Source: Gammaproteobacteria bacterium | GTDB taxonomy: Bacteria > Pseudomonadota > Gammaproteobacteria > Steroidobacterales > GCA-2729495 | Direction of reading: 5' to 3' | DNA length: 56,695 bases | Assembly (NCBI GenBank): GCA_030066665.1 | Contig: JASJBD010000009.1 | Span: forward strand, 1 to 56,695 | Shown here: positions 41,506-50,541 of the stretch, one piece after another | Layout of the letters: each line of letters opens with the position of its first letter | How positions within the stretch are numbered: position 1 is the stretch's first letter | Made by a program: the position numbers and the translations under genes | Notes under the pieces: model-generated | What the model was told of the DNA's origin: nothing | The model's input: only the letters and a program-made list of their open reading frames with translations | The model's database searches: none

Positions 41506-42525
41506 ATGATTGCCAAGCTCAATCGTATTGGGCCGCGAGTCCTCGCATTCATGAGCCTCATAATCGCTGGACCCGTTACCGCGGATGTGATCGTCATGAC
41601 CAACGGTGACCGCATTACCGGCAGCATCAGCCGGATCTGGGACGCCGAGGTCTTCATCGAGCCGAGCTATGCGGACGAATTCGCCGTCGATGTTGGTGAG
41701 ATTGCCTACATCGAGGCGAAACGCAAGTTTGAGATCACCTTGGAGAGTGGTCGCGAGGTGTTCGCCGAGCTGCTGGGTGCCGACGATGAAGGCAATCAGA
41801 TCGTCGCCTACGGCAGCGAGCTAATCGCCGTGCCACTGGGAGAGTTGGCGGAACTGGAGGAGCCTGAAGACTTTTTCGAATGGGAGAGCAATATTGATCT
41901 GAGTGTCGGCATCAACAAAGGCAATACCGATAGTCAGAACGGCCGCTTGCAGGCTGCTGGCCAGGTGAAATGGGGTGAGCATCGGCATCGTGCGGAATTG
42001 ATATTCAATCGCGAGGAGACCGACGGGATCACCAACCGGGAGCAGGACATCTTTCGCTATGGCTACAATTGGTTGTTTCGGGATCCGTGGTTCGTGACAT
42101 TCAACGCCGACGCCGAGCGCGACCCGATCAGGGATCTGGATAGTCGGATCATCCTGTCGGCCGGCGTGGGCCGCGATATCTGGAATCAGCCGGCACGCAG
42201 ACTGAATTTCTCGCTAGGCCTCGGTTATCAGAGTGAGAAAATCGGCTCGAACGATGAGGACAGCAGCGTCGCGATCTGGAACTTCCGTTTTGAGTATGAG
42301 CTCTTCAACCGCGACCTCGAGACCTACCACAATCACACTTTCTATACGACGTTGTCGGGACGCACGAATACCGTATTGAAGACCAGTACCGGCCTGGCGT
42401 ACGAAATCTCCGACCTGCTCTATACAACCATCTCGGTTGATTATGACTACGAATCTGATCCGGCCGATTTCGCTGAGAACGACGACCTGGCCCTGCTGCT
42501 CGGCCTCGGGCTGGAGTTCGATTAG
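41506..42525 (+). CDS. DUF481 outer-membrane-type protein
   Basis: 339 residues from ATG 41506 (GGAG eight bases before). The signal peptide ends near 'GPVTA/DV' (about residue 25). The N-terminal 100 residues ('VIVMTNGDRITGSI') are a small beta domain; from about 125 the protein has alternating aromatic/polar strands, ending in a Phe-Asp beta-signal ('LGLGLEFD'), a DUF481-type beta-barrel in the outer membrane. Function unknown. Its end overlaps the LysR gene by 4 bases, convergently. Confidence 0.85.
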   Translation: MIAKLNRIGPRVLAFMSLIIAGPVTADVIVMTNGDRITGSISRIWDAEVFIEPSYADEFAVDVGEIAYIEAKRKFEITLESGREVFAELLGADDEGNQIVAYGSELIAVPLGELAELEEPEDFFEWESNIDLSVGINKGNTDSQNGRLQAAGQVKWGEHRHRAELIFNREETDGITNREQDIFRYGYNWLFRDPWFVTFNADAERDPIRDLDSRIILSAGVGRDIWNQPARRLNFSLGLGYQSEKIGSNDEDSSVAIWNFRFEYELFNRDLETYHNHTFYTTLSGRTNTVLKTSTGLAYEISDLLYTTISVDYDYESDPADFAENDDLALLLGLGLEFD

Positions 42526-43439
42526 GTCGTCAGCAGGCAGTTGTCCCAGTAAGGATCATCGCCGAAGCGAGCGGTGAGAAAGTCGATGAGCGCACGCACG
42601 CGCGCTGGCAGGAACCGGTTGGCTGGGTAGACAGCGTAGGCTGTCAACTCGCGCCACCGATAGTCGGTCAACACGGGCTCGAGCTTTCCGGCTTCGATGG
42701 CGCGATGAACAATAAACGAGGGCTGCAACAAGATGCCCAGGCCAGCAATCCCGGCCTGGCAAAGGAAATCCCCATTGTTGGCCAGCAAATGACTCTGCAG
42801 CCTGATCTCGCCATTGGTGCCATCAGGCCGGGTATAGGTCCACCCGAGCGTTGGCGCATTGGTGTAGCGGAGCGCCATGTGATCGACGAGCTGGGCCGGT
42901 TCATCGGGTCGACCATGTTCGTCCCAATACATCGGGCTGGCGCACAACACATGCCGAATGGGCGACAGCCGCCGCGCGACCAGACTGGAATCGTCGAGCT
43001 CGGCGATGCGAACTGCGACATCGAATCCTTCGCCGACCAGGTCAACTGGCCGGTCGTTCAGATCCAGGTCGAATTCCACGTCGCGATGGCTACACGCGAA
43101 TTCCGTGATTGCCGGCGACAGGTGCAGTAGCCCGAAGGACAGCGGGGCCGCCAGTCGGATCTTGCCGGCCAGTTTTCGGCTGGCGCCGGTGACTTCTGCA
43201 TCGGCTTCGGCGATGTCACCAAGGATTCGAACTGCGCGGTCGAAATAGGCGCGACCAGCATCTGTCAGGCTCATGCGCCGCGTGCTGCGGACAAGCAACT
43301 TTGCACCGAGGCGTTCTTCGAGGTCGCTGAGCCGACGACTAACGGCGGACTTGGCGACATCGAGCTGGGCCGCGGCCGCAGTGATGCTGCCGGCCTCAAC
43401 CACCCGCACGAACGACCGCATCTCGTCGATCTGGCTCAT
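42522..43439 (-). CDS. LysR-family regulator (YhaJ-like context)
   Basis: 305 residues. Helix-turn-helix at 1-60 ('AAAAQLDVAKSAVSRRLSDLEERLG'), linker helix and a periplasmic-binding-type effector domain (90-300). It is divergent from a DoxX/pirin/glutathionyl-hydroquinone-reductase operon. In E. coli the LysR protein YhaJ controls yqjF (DoxX), yhaK (pirin) and yqjG in response to quinone-type compounds, so this is likely its counterpart. An operator palindrome covers its own start codon. Confidence 0.88.
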   Translation of the reverse strand: MSQIDEMRSFVRVVEAGSITAAAAQLDVAKSAVSRRLSDLEERLGAKLLVRSTRRMSLTDAGRAYFDRAVRILGDIAEADAEVTGASRKLAGKIRLAAPLSFGLLHLSPAITEFACSHRDVEFDLDLNDRPVDLVGEGFDVAVRIAELDDSSLVARRLSPIRHVLCASPMYWDEHGRPDEPAQLVDHMALRYTNAPTLGWTYTRPDGTNGEIRLQSHLLANNGDFLCQAGIAGLGILLQPSFIVHRAIEAGKLEPVLTDYRWRELTAYAVYPANRFLPARVRALIDFLTARFGDDPYWDNCLLTT

Positions 43440-43460
43440 TGTTCGAAATTATAGAACAAT
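43438..43460. promoter_or_regulatory. LysR operator ATTGTTC-N9-GAACAAT over the regulator start codon
   Basis: Seven-base arms 43438-43444 and 43454-43460, with T-N11-A inside (TTC-N9-GAA), the core LysR box. It overlaps the LysR start codon (43437-43439), suited to autoregulation and to control of the divergent operon at 43570. Confidence 0.6.
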
Positions 43461-43569
43461 AATTTCTTAAAAGGCCGGTTTATCCTGCTATCTGTAACAC
43501 CGATACTCCTTTTCAACAACCAGGATCTGGCTGACCCGGATCCTCGAAATACAGCAAAGGAGCAGTTAA

Positions 43570-43986
43570 ATGAATCAGTTACCCAATGTCGCCACCCTTG
43601 CCGGCCGTGCCTTCATCGCGGCCATTTTCCTAATTTCCGGTTTCGGCAAGATCGGGTCTTACGAGGCAACCCAGGGCTACATGAGCGCAATGGGCGTGCC
43701 GGGTGGATTGTTGCCCGCCGTGATTGCGTTCGAAATCGCCGCGGGTCTCGCCGTACTGGTCGGCTGGCAAACCCGAATCGCAGCATTTTTGCTGGCGGGC
43801 TTCTCGCTGGTAACCGCCGTGCTGTTCCATGGTGATCTGAGTGATCAGATGCAGTCCATACTGTTCTGGAAGAATGTCGCGATTGCCGGTGGGTTTCTGT
43901 TCCTGGTGGCACATGGCGCCGGTGCATGGTCTCTCGACGCGCGGTTGGCCGGGCCGCAACGCGCATCCACTGGAGCCCTGACATGA
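43570..43986 (+). CDS. DoxX-family membrane protein (YqjF-like)
   Basis: 138 residues, four transmembrane segments, with 'FIAAIFLISGFGKI' and 'EIAAGLAVLVGW' as in DoxX. AAAGGAG lies 8 bases before the ATG. It opens the operon with pirin (ATGA overlap) and the GST-type reductase. DoxX proteins act in redox or thiosulfate/quinone stress; in E. coli yqjF is the classic promoter induced by nitroaromatic breakdown products. Confidence 0.9.
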   Translation: MNQLPNVATLAGRAFIAAIFLISGFGKIGSYEATQGYMSAMGVPGGLLPAVIAFEIAAGLAVLVGWQTRIAAFLLAGFSLVTAVLFHGDLSDQMQSILFWKNVAIAGGFLFLVAHGAGAWSLDARLAGPQRASTGALT

Positions 43987-44879
43987 ATGCCGTCGTGGAA
44001 GAACGTCGCCGCCTTCGCGGCGTTCAGCGAATGCTGCGTGGTCAGCCGGCGATGGATGGTGCCGGTGTCCGACTGACACGGGTCATCGGGACGCCGGAGT
44101 TGGATCATCTGGACCCGTTCCTGCTGTTCGACGTGTTCGAATCGGACAATCCCGACGACTACATCGCTGGCTTTCCGCCACACCCGCATCGAGGTTTCGA
44201 AACCGTTACCTACATGTTGGCCGGGCACCTCGAGCATCGCGACAGTGTCGGTAACCAGGGCGTGATCGAGACCGGCGGCGTACAGTGGATGACTGCCGGT
44301 CGCGGCATCATTCATTCGGAAATGCCCAAGCAGGCAGATGGCCTGCTGCGCGGCGTGCAAATCTGGGTGAATTTGCCGGCACACCTGAAGATGTCGGAAC
44401 CTGCGTATCGCGAATACGACGCGAATCAAATTCCGGAAGACACCATGGGTGCATCATCAAGCGTGCGCGTTGTTGCCGGCGAAACCGCGACCGGTGTGAC
44501 CGGTCCGGTGAGCGGGGTTGTCACGCAGCCGTTGTTCTGGGACCTGGTTGTCGGGGCGGGTGCTGAATTCACCGAGAGCATTCCTGACGGCCACACCGCA
44601 TTGCTTTTCGTCGTCGAGGGCGAAATGGCGGTACGCGGGCAGGATGGCGAAAGCAGGGTGCCGGAAAGACATCTGGCGATCCTGGCGCAAGGCGACACAC
44701 TCGCGCTGCGCGGGGCCGCGGCAAGAAACCGCGCACTATTGCTCGCGGCGGCACCGATTGGCGAGCCTGTCGCGCGGAGCGGGCCCTTCGTGATGAATAC
44801 GCGTGCGGAGGTTATTCAGGCATTCAACGACTATCAGTCTGGCCGCCTGGCCAGACCCTACACACTGGAGAAGGAGTAA
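43983..44879 (+). CDS. Pirin-family protein (YhaK-like)
   Basis: 298 residues from ATG 43983, overlapping the DoxX stop (ATGA). Two cupin domains. The N-terminal metal site has 'PHPHRGFETVTYML' (His-x-His) with a further His in 'GHLEHRDS' and 'GRGIIHSEMP', giving the four iron ligands of pirins. Pirins act as quercetinase or redox-sensing proteins; YhaK is the E. coli member in the same regulon. Second gene of the operon. Confidence 0.93.
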   Translation: MNAVVEERRRLRGVQRMLRGQPAMDGAGVRLTRVIGTPELDHLDPFLLFDVFESDNPDDYIAGFPPHPHRGFETVTYMLAGHLEHRDSVGNQGVIETGGVQWMTAGRGIIHSEMPKQADGLLRGVQIWVNLPAHLKMSEPAYREYDANQIPEDTMGASSSVRVVAGETATGVTGPVSGVVTQPLFWDLVVGAGAEFTESIPDGHTALLFVVEGEMAVRGQDGESRVPERHLAILAQGDTLALRGAAARNRALLLAAAPIGEPVARSGPFVMNTRAEVIQAFNDYQSGRLARPYTLEKE

Positions 44880-44882
44880 GAC

Positions 44883-45881
44883 ATGGGTTTGCTGGTTGAC
44901 GGTCAATGGCATGACCGGTGGTATGACACGAAAAGCACGGGCGGCAAGTTCGTGCGGTCGACGTCCCAATTTCGCAACTGGGTGACGGCCGACGGCGCGC
45001 CGGGACCGACTGGTAATGGAGGGTTCAAGGCCGAAGCGGGACGCTATCACCTGTATGTGTCCTGGGCCTGTCCTTGGGCCCACCGCACAATCATTTATCG
45101 CCGGCTAAAAGGCCTGGAAAATGTGATTTCGATGTCGGTGGTGAATGCCTTCATGGGCCCGGAGGGCTGGACCTTCGAACCGGGCCGAGGTGTCATCGCC
45201 GATGACATCAACGGCAAGTCCCGATTGCATGAGATCTACACGCTGGCTGACCCAGCCTACTCGGGTCGCGTCACGGTCCCGGTCCTGTGGGACAAACAGC
45301 GGCAAACTATCGTGTCGAACGAATCTTCGGAAATCATTCGCATGTTGAACTCGGCTTTCGACGGCATCGGCGCACAACCGCTGGATCTATATCCGGAAGA
45401 GTTGCGCGCGGAAATTGACGAGCTGAACGATTTCATCTATCCGAATGTGAATAACGGTGTTTACAAGGCGGGCTTCGCGACCTCGCAGGCCGCTTATGAC
45501 CACGCGGTGAGGAATCTCTTTGATGCGCTGGATCAGCTGGATGAGCGCCTGGCGTCACGACGGTATCTGATCGGCAACCGGATCACGGAGGCCGACTGGC
45601 GTCTCTTTACGACCCTGGTGCGTTTTGATGCCGTCTATGTCGGGCATTTCAAGTGCAACCTCCGCGAAGTGCGCGACTATCCGAACCTGTCAGGCTATTT
45701 GCGTGACCTGTACCAGCAGCCGGGTATCGCGGAAACAGTCGATATCGACTACATCAAGGAGCACTACTATCGCAGCCAGGTGGCGGTGAACCCGACCGGC
45801 GTCGTGCCGGCCGGTCCAACGCCGGACTTCACATCGTCGCACGGCCGGGACCGAATCGGCCAGGCGGACGCAGCGGCGTAG
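44883..45881 (+). CDS. yqjG: Glutathionyl-hydroquinone reductase (YqjG-like)
   Basis: 332 residues. The active-site Cys lies at position 63 in 'WACPWAHRT', as in the YqjG/ECM4 xi-class glutathione transferases, and the C-terminal helical domain starts near 165. It uses glutathione to reduce glutathionyl-hydroquinones. Third gene of the operon, 3 bases after pirin, fitting quinone detoxification. Confidence 0.93.
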   Translation: MGLLVDGQWHDRWYDTKSTGGKFVRSTSQFRNWVTADGAPGPTGNGGFKAEAGRYHLYVSWACPWAHRTIIYRRLKGLENVISMSVVNAFMGPEGWTFEPGRGVIADDINGKSRLHEIYTLADPAYSGRVTVPVLWDKQRQTIVSNESSEIIRMLNSAFDGIGAQPLDLYPEELRAEIDELNDFIYPNVNNGVYKAGFATSQAAYDHAVRNLFDALDQLDERLASRRYLIGNRITEADWRLFTTLVRFDAVYVGHFKCNLREVRDYPNLSGYLRDLYQQPGIAETVDIDYIKEHYYRSQVAVNPTGVVPAGPTPDFTSSHGRDRIGQADAAA

Positions 45882-45895
45882 TGATACAGCCGGCG

Positions 45896-45921
45896 GGGGT
45901 CAGAGTCGTGACTCTGACCCC
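45896..45921. repeat. REP-like perfect hairpin
   Basis: GGGGTCAGAGT (45896-45906), loop CGTG, ACTCTGACCCC (45911-45921). It resembles the REP-type hairpins with the GGGGTCAGAGTC core that I recall from many proteobacterial genomes. The stop codon and last codons of the leftward NTF2-like gene lie inside it. Confidence 0.65.
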
Positions 45922-46577
45922 TGCGCGGTAGCCTGCTCCCGCATCGCCGCGCGCTTCTTCTTGACGACTTCTTTGCGGCGCTGTTTGGCTTCCTCGAAAA
46001 ATTCGTCCCAGTCGTCGTCGACGTCCTGTTCGTACAGGTCTTCGATATACACCATGGCGGTTTTCGGTGACTCGGCCCAATGGATATACCGCCAGCCGTC
46101 ATCGGTCTCGCGAAGCACGGCGCTGACCCGCACGGTCTCACCAATTGCGTTCGACATGATGCGTTTCATATGGAAGCGCATCTCCCAGACCGCGATGGCG
46201 AGGTCCGGCCCAATTTGTTTCACCTGGATGTTGTACATCTCCTCGCGAATCGCCTCGACGATCGGATTGGGACGCGGCGGGTCCAGGTATTCATTGAGCC
46301 GATCCCAGCCGACAAACCACTGCGCCTGTTCTTCGGCGAGATAAGTGGGGAAGGGTTCATTCGGATCCCAGAGTCCCAGCACCGATGCATAGTCCTGCGA
46401 GTTCCAGCGCTCCGCGGTTTCCATGACGACATCGGTCACGGCCGCCTCGACGACCGGATCCACATCTATTTTGACCAGCGGTTTCACGGTCTTGTGCGCG
46501 CCGGCAAGAGCGGCTGCCGGGGCAAGCGTCAGGATCAGCATCAGAGAGGTGATGGTCGGATTCTTCGTGAGCTTCAT
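45900..46577 (-). CDS. Secreted NTF2/SnoaL-like protein
   Basis: 225 residues from ATG 46577 (GGAG eight bases before, inside the previous frame's end). The signal peptide ends near 'ALAGA/HK' (about 24-26). The middle (about 45-170) has an NTF2-like cone pattern: 'AETAERWNSQDYASVLGLWDP' helix-loop and 'GWRYIHWAESP'. The C-terminus is a highly charged helix (EEAKQRRKEVVKKKRAAM). The last residues (GSESRL) come from a REP-like hairpin. Function unknown; some relatives hold small ligands. Confidence 0.75.
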   Translation of the reverse strand: MKLTKNPTITSLMLILTLAPAAALAGAHKTVKPLVKIDVDPVVEAAVTDVVMETAERWNSQDYASVLGLWDPNEPFPTYLAEEQAQWFVGWDRLNEYLDPPRPNPIVEAIREEMYNIQVKQIGPDLAIAVWEMRFHMKRIMSNAIGETVRVSAVLRETDDGWRYIHWAESPKTAMVYIEDLYEQDVDDDWDEFFEEAKQRRKEVVKKKRAAMREQATAQGSESRL

Positions 46578-46581
46578 AGTG

Positions 46582-46809
46582 TTACTCCAGGCGCATGCGC
46601 TTGATGATGTTGTCCAATTCTCCGGAGGCGCGCAGCATGTCGATTTCCACGTGGAGCTTCTCCGCGTCTGTGGCATTGTCTGCGCCGACGATGAATCTCA
46701 TGGGTTCGTCACGGAATACCGCATCGTCGGCAATGTACAGCTCGTTGACCCGGATAATGCCCTTCAGGGTATCGACATATTTCTGGCCGCGTTCGGAATA
46801 GCGGATCAA
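46582..46809 (-). CDS. Small uncharacterised protein, up to 75 aa; start unclear
   Basis: The clearest frame begins at TTG 46809 and ends 4 bases before the NTF2-like gene, whose ribosome site lies in its last codons, which supports coding. It shows no signal peptide. A possible alternative: ATG 46855 in another frame starts MKLSLCSALAV, and removal of one C at 46821-46823 would join it to this frame. It might be the tail of a longer, decayed protein. I recognise no domain. Confidence 0.45.
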   Translation of the reverse strand: MIRYSERGQKYVDTLKGIIRVNELYIADDAVFRDEPMRFIVGADNATDAEKLHVEIDMLRASGELDNIIKRMRLE

Positions 46810-46896
46810 TCCATCGGCCAGGGACAGCGAGCGCCGAACACAATGACAGCTTCATGCCGCGTACGCTAACATAACTTGCTTCCCACTTGATTTGCG

Positions 46897-47586
46897 ATGC
46901 GAATGCCGGACGGACGCGCTGACCTGAAATCGCTGCGCATCGATAACTCCTTGGCGATTTCGTCGGTGGTGCTGGTAGTTGCCAACCTCCTGCCCCTTTA
47001 CGGCGTGATCGCACTGGACTGGTCGGTGCGGTCAGTCATCCTGCTGTTCTGGCTGGAGAACTTCGTCATCGGCGTGCTCAACGTCCTGCGTATCCTGACA
47101 GCTACCGCGCACCAGGTTCCGATCGTCATGAAGATGTTCACCGCGGCGTTCTTTACGGTGCATTACGGCGGCTTCTGGTTTGGCCACGGATTCTTCATTT
47201 TCGCTATGTTCGAGGGCGCAATGGCGGAGGGCGCACCGGTTACACCGGCCGACGGCATGGTTGCCAGCCTGCGTGCCGAGATTCTTGATGGCTGGTTGCT
47301 GTGGCCGCTGATCGGCATTGCATTGAGCCACGCGTTTTCCTATGTCGTGAACTACCTCGGTCGCGGTGAATTCCGCCGTACTTCGGCGCGCGAATTGATG
47401 AAGCAGCCATATGCACGGGTGATTGTGCTACACGTCACAATCATTTTCGGCGGCCTGCTGATCCAGACACTGAATTCGCCAGCACCGGCGCTGGTATTGC
47501 TGATCGCGATCAAGATCGCGGTAGACCTCGGCGCACATATCCGCGAGCATCGGCAGCGGGACCCGCAGCCGCTGATGGCCGACTGA
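46897..47586 (+). CDS. DUF6498-like membrane protein
   Basis: 229 residues, about five transmembrane helices. The 'LDWSVRSVILLFWLENFVIGVLNVLRI' segment is the characteristic motif of DUF6498 proteins. Starts at ATG 46897 or 46903. Function unknown. Convergent with the copB gene. Confidence 0.78.
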   Translation: MRMPDGRADLKSLRIDNSLAISSVVLVVANLLPLYGVIALDWSVRSVILLFWLENFVIGVLNVLRILTATAHQVPIVMKMFTAAFFTVHYGGFWFGHGFFIFAMFEGAMAEGAPVTPADGMVASLRAEILDGWLLWPLIGIALSHAFSYVVNYLGRGEFRRTSARELMKQPYARVIVLHVTIIFGGLLIQTLNSPAPALVLLIAIKIAVDLGAHIREHRQRDPQPLMAD

Positions 47587-47609
47587 TAACCCAGTCGAGC
47601 TCTTGGGGC

Positions 47610-48323
47610 TCAGAACCAGGCGCGCAGGCCCATGACAAACTGCCAGGTTTCGCTCCGCTGGCCTTCCAGGCGCGCGAAGTCGGCAGTATCGCCATACAGC
47701 TTGGCGTATTCGACCCCCAGATACGGCGCGAACTCGCGCTGGAATGCATAGCGCAATCGCAACCCGAGTTCGAGGCCGTTTAAACCTGAGCCCACGCCGA
47801 GTTCTGGCACATCCGAAAACGCGGCGTCGACTTCCAGGCGCGGTTGCAGAATCAGCTTGCGCGTGATGAACAGGTCGTACTCGGCCTCCAGTCGCAAGGA
47901 CGCGTCGCCGTCTTCGCTCACGAACCCCGCGGCATCGACTTCGAAGAAGTAGGGCGCCAGGCCTTGCAGGCCGATCACCGCGTAAGTCGTCGACGGGCTG
48001 GGTCTAAAGTCATGCCGGATCCCGGCCTGAACATCCCAGAAGCTCGCAATGGCACGGCTGTAAAGGGCCTGCACTTCAGATGATTCAGTACCCTCGTTCT
48101 CGATATATTCGCCTTCCACTTTGAACCAGGCCTTGTTAATGTCGCCACCGACCCAGCCCTGGCCGTCCCAGAGCCAGGCATTCTCGCCGTCCCGGACCTG
48201 GTACTCGGCGCGATCGGCCAGCACCATGGTTCTGATTTCCCCACCCTCCATGCCGCCGGTTGCGCCGGCAATTCGCGCTATCAGCGCGAGCGCGAGTAGC
48301 GGCGCGAACCTACTAACCGACAT
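47610..48323 (-). CDS. copB: Outer-membrane copper-resistance protein CopB
   Basis: 237 residues. Signal peptide near 'IAGATGG' (about residue 21). The mature part is the CopB beta-barrel with 'DRAEYQVRDGENAWLWDGQGWVGG' and a C-terminal aromatic residue (LRAWF) for outer-membrane assembly. It lacks the His/Met-rich N-terminal copper-binding repeats found in many CopB proteins, so it is a short form. Overlaps the copA end by 11 bases. Confidence 0.9.
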   Translation of the reverse strand: MSVSRFAPLLALALIARIAGATGGMEGGEIRTMVLADRAEYQVRDGENAWLWDGQGWVGGDINKAWFKVEGEYIENEGTESSEVQALYSRAIASFWDVQAGIRHDFRPSPSTTYAVIGLQGLAPYFFEVDAAGFVSEDGDASLRLEAEYDLFITRKLILQPRLEVDAAFSDVPELGVGSGLNGLELGLRLRYAFQREFAPYLGVEYAKLYGDTADFARLEGQRSETWQFVMGLRAWF

Positions 48324-50058
48324 TCCGCGCCTCCTGCGGCGGCACGCTGACCGACACCATGCGCATCATGCCGGCCTTCATGTGCAACAGCAGATGACAG
48401 TGAAAGGCCCAGTCGCCGGGCGCATCCGCCGTAACCAGCACACTCAGCTTCTCTGCCGGCTTCACACTCACCGTGTGTTTGCGCGGCATCGGTGTCTGGC
48501 CATTCTCGAGCTCCATCCACATGCCGTGCAGATGAATCGGGTGTTCCATCATGGTGTGATTGATGAACACCAGTCGCAGACGTTCACCGTGCGCGAACTG
48601 CAGCGGCTCGGGACTCTCGCTGAAACTCACCCCGTCGAACGACCACATGTAACGTTCCATGTTGCCGGTCAGGTGCAGTGTGATTTCGCGAGTCGGCGGA
48701 CGTGCATCGTAGAAAGGTTCGCGGGCGGCGAGCTGGGCGTAATTCAGCACACGATGTTCGACGTCGGCCAGGCCGGTTCCTGGTTCCGCCAGCCGGCTGC
48801 TGGGGTTCTCGACGACATTCGCGACGCCCGGTCCGCGCCGCGGTGTCCAGCCTGGTTCCCGATGAACTGCCGGTTCTGCTGGCGTGGTCGCCGCCGGCAT
48901 CGCGGCTTGATCGTGACCCATGGCCGCATGATCCATGGCTTCATGATCCATCGCCGCGTGATTCATGCCGGCATGCCCCATGTCGGCCATGGTGCGCATC
49001 GGCCGCTGGCGCAGCGGCGGCGGTGTCGCCGACAGATCCGCTCGCGGCGTCAGGCTGCCGAAAGCGAAACCGCTGCGGTCCATCGCTTCGGCCATAAATG
49101 CATAGGCCTGGTTACCCGGACTGACAATGACATCCAGCGTTTCGGCGACCGCGAGCTGAAATTCGTCAATTTCAACTGGCTGCACATCCTGACCGTCCAT
49201 CTGGATCACGGTCATCGGCAGGCCCGGAATACGCACATTGAAATAGGTCATGGCCGAGCCGTTGATGATCCGCAGCCGCACGCGTTCATCGGGACGGAAC
49301 AAACCCTGCCAGCCGTCATTTGGCCCGTGGCCATTGAGCAGGTACGTATAGGTATAACCGGTGACGTCGGCGATATCGGTCGGCGACATGCGCATCCGAT
49401 CCCACTGCAGGAGGTCCCGCAGCCCGGCGCCAAATCCGCGTGGCGAATTCATCAGGTCGCCGAGCGTGATCGGATTGCGGTTGTAGTACTCGCTGTCCTT
49501 TTTCAGCGTCTTCCAGATCCGCATCGGATCCTCGAAGCTCCAGTCGGACAGCAGGATGACCAGCTCGCGCTCGTAGTCATGCACTTCCGGACCGGCCGGA
49601 TCGACGATCAGCGGCGCGTAGACACCCGACTGTTCCTGAAAACCGGAATGGCTGTGATACCAGTAGGTGCCGGTTTGTGCCAAGCGATAGCGGTACTCGA
49701 AAGTTTCGCCCGGCTGAATACCATCGAAACTGATACCGGGCACACCGTCCATTTCCGGCGGCAACAGGATGCCGTGCCAGTGCAGCGAACTGTCCGCATC
49801 GAGCTCATTGCGCACGCGCAGTACTACTTCTTCGCCTTCGCGCATGCGCAATAGCGGACCGGGCACGCTGCCATTGACCGTGGTTGCCACAGCTTCGCGG
49901 CCGTCGAAACTGAGCCGCTGTTTCCTGATAACCAGGTCAAATTCGCTCTGTGGCAGCCCGGCATTGCCAGTCTTGGCCCACGCCGGCATTAGAGCCTCGG
50001 CCCCGGCAAGCGCGGTCATCGCGGAACCAGCGGAAAGAAATTGGCGTCTCGAAAACAT
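48313..50058 (-). CDS. copA: Periplasmic multicopper oxidase CopA
   Basis: 581 residues from ATG 50058. A Tat signal is present (SRRQFL at 3-8 of the product from this start). Copper ligands are intact: 'LHWHGIL', 'WYHSHSGF', 'HPIHLHGMWM' and 'HCHLLLHMKAGMM'. Between domains 2 and 3 a Met/His-rich loop (HAGMNHAAMDHEAMDH...) offers extra copper binding, as in CopA/PcoA. It oxidises Cu(I) and guards the periplasm. Co-transcribed with copB and a small Cys/His protein. Confidence 0.95.
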   Translation of the reverse strand: MFSRRQFLSAGSAMTALAGAEALMPAWAKTGNAGLPQSEFDLVIRKQRLSFDGREAVATTVNGSVPGPLLRMREGEEVVLRVRNELDADSSLHWHGILLPPEMDGVPGISFDGIQPGETFEYRYRLAQTGTYWYHSHSGFQEQSGVYAPLIVDPAGPEVHDYERELVILLSDWSFEDPMRIWKTLKKDSEYYNRNPITLGDLMNSPRGFGAGLRDLLQWDRMRMSPTDIADVTGYTYTYLLNGHGPNDGWQGLFRPDERVRLRIINGSAMTYFNVRIPGLPMTVIQMDGQDVQPVEIDEFQLAVAETLDVIVSPGNQAYAFMAEAMDRSGFAFGSLTPRADLSATPPPLRQRPMRTMADMGHAGMNHAAMDHEAMDHAAMGHDQAAMPAATTPAEPAVHREPGWTPRRGPGVANVVENPSSRLAEPGTGLADVEHRVLNYAQLAAREPFYDARPPTREITLHLTGNMERYMWSFDGVSFSESPEPLQFAHGERLRLVFINHTMMEHPIHLHGMWMELENGQTPMPRKHTVSVKPAEKLSVLVTADAPGDWAFHCHLLLHMKAGMMRMVSVSVPPQEARNVG

Positions 50059-50151
50059 GGGATCCGTCCCGTCCATACATTTTGATCAACTGCCATCAGT
50101 GGCAGTCACTTGCATGCAAAGCACCGGCGAACACCGGCAAAGGACGGACAG

Positions 50152-50535
50152 CTAGTCCAGCAGGATGTCGTGGCGGGCGACCGGTGTGGCGGTCGTGATC
50201 AGTGGCGGCGCGCGCGGCGGCGATGAGACAGTTCTGGCAATGCAACGCAGCGGCAGATCAGGTTGCGCGATGACGCCGGCGAGATCGCCCGGTGTCGGAC
50301 TCCGATACGCACCGGCCATGGATCCGGACTCGTGAACTTGGTCGGGAAGACTCGAGCAGCCCCCGGTGCAATCACGGACATGATCGTGTTGCAGCGGATC
50401 CGCGCCGTCGCAGAGCATGGAGTGGCGTTGAGGCATGCTGCCGGGCATAGCGGCGCCAACCGGCAGCGTCAACCAGCTCAAAAGCATCAGCAGGCTGGTG
50501 GCCAAAACGAGCCCTTGTCGCGACCGCGTGATCAT
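50152..50535 (-). CDS. Small secreted Cys/His-rich protein at the head of the copper operon
   Basis: 127 residues. The signal peptide ends near 'PVGA/AM' (about 28). The mature part has 'MLCDG', 'HDHVRDCTGGCSS' and later 'LRCI', a Cys/His pattern that could bind copper, and a C-terminal 'PPLITTATPVARHDILLD' reminiscent of CopL-type proteins. Distance to copA is 93 bases. The promoter seems to allow a leaderless transcript. Identification as a copper protein rests on context. Confidence 0.6.
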   Translation of the reverse strand: MITRSRQGLVLATSLLMLLSWLTLPVGAAMPGSMPQRHSMLCDGADPLQHDHVRDCTGGCSSLPDQVHESGSMAGAYRSPTPGDLAGVIAQPDLPLRCIARTVSSPPRAPPLITTATPVARHDILLD

Positions 50536-50541
50536 GGTGTC

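Noticed and set aside
48890-48990. Repeated DNA pattern inside copA that could look like a short tandem repeat array
   Set aside because: It encodes the Met/His copper-binding loop of CopA and is not a CRISPR or mobile repeat.
48121-49854. A 577-codon open frame on the plus strand opposite copA and copB
   Set aside because: It is antisense to two clear copper genes, has a His/Arg-rich composition without any domain, and no ribosome site. It follows from codon bias on the other strand.
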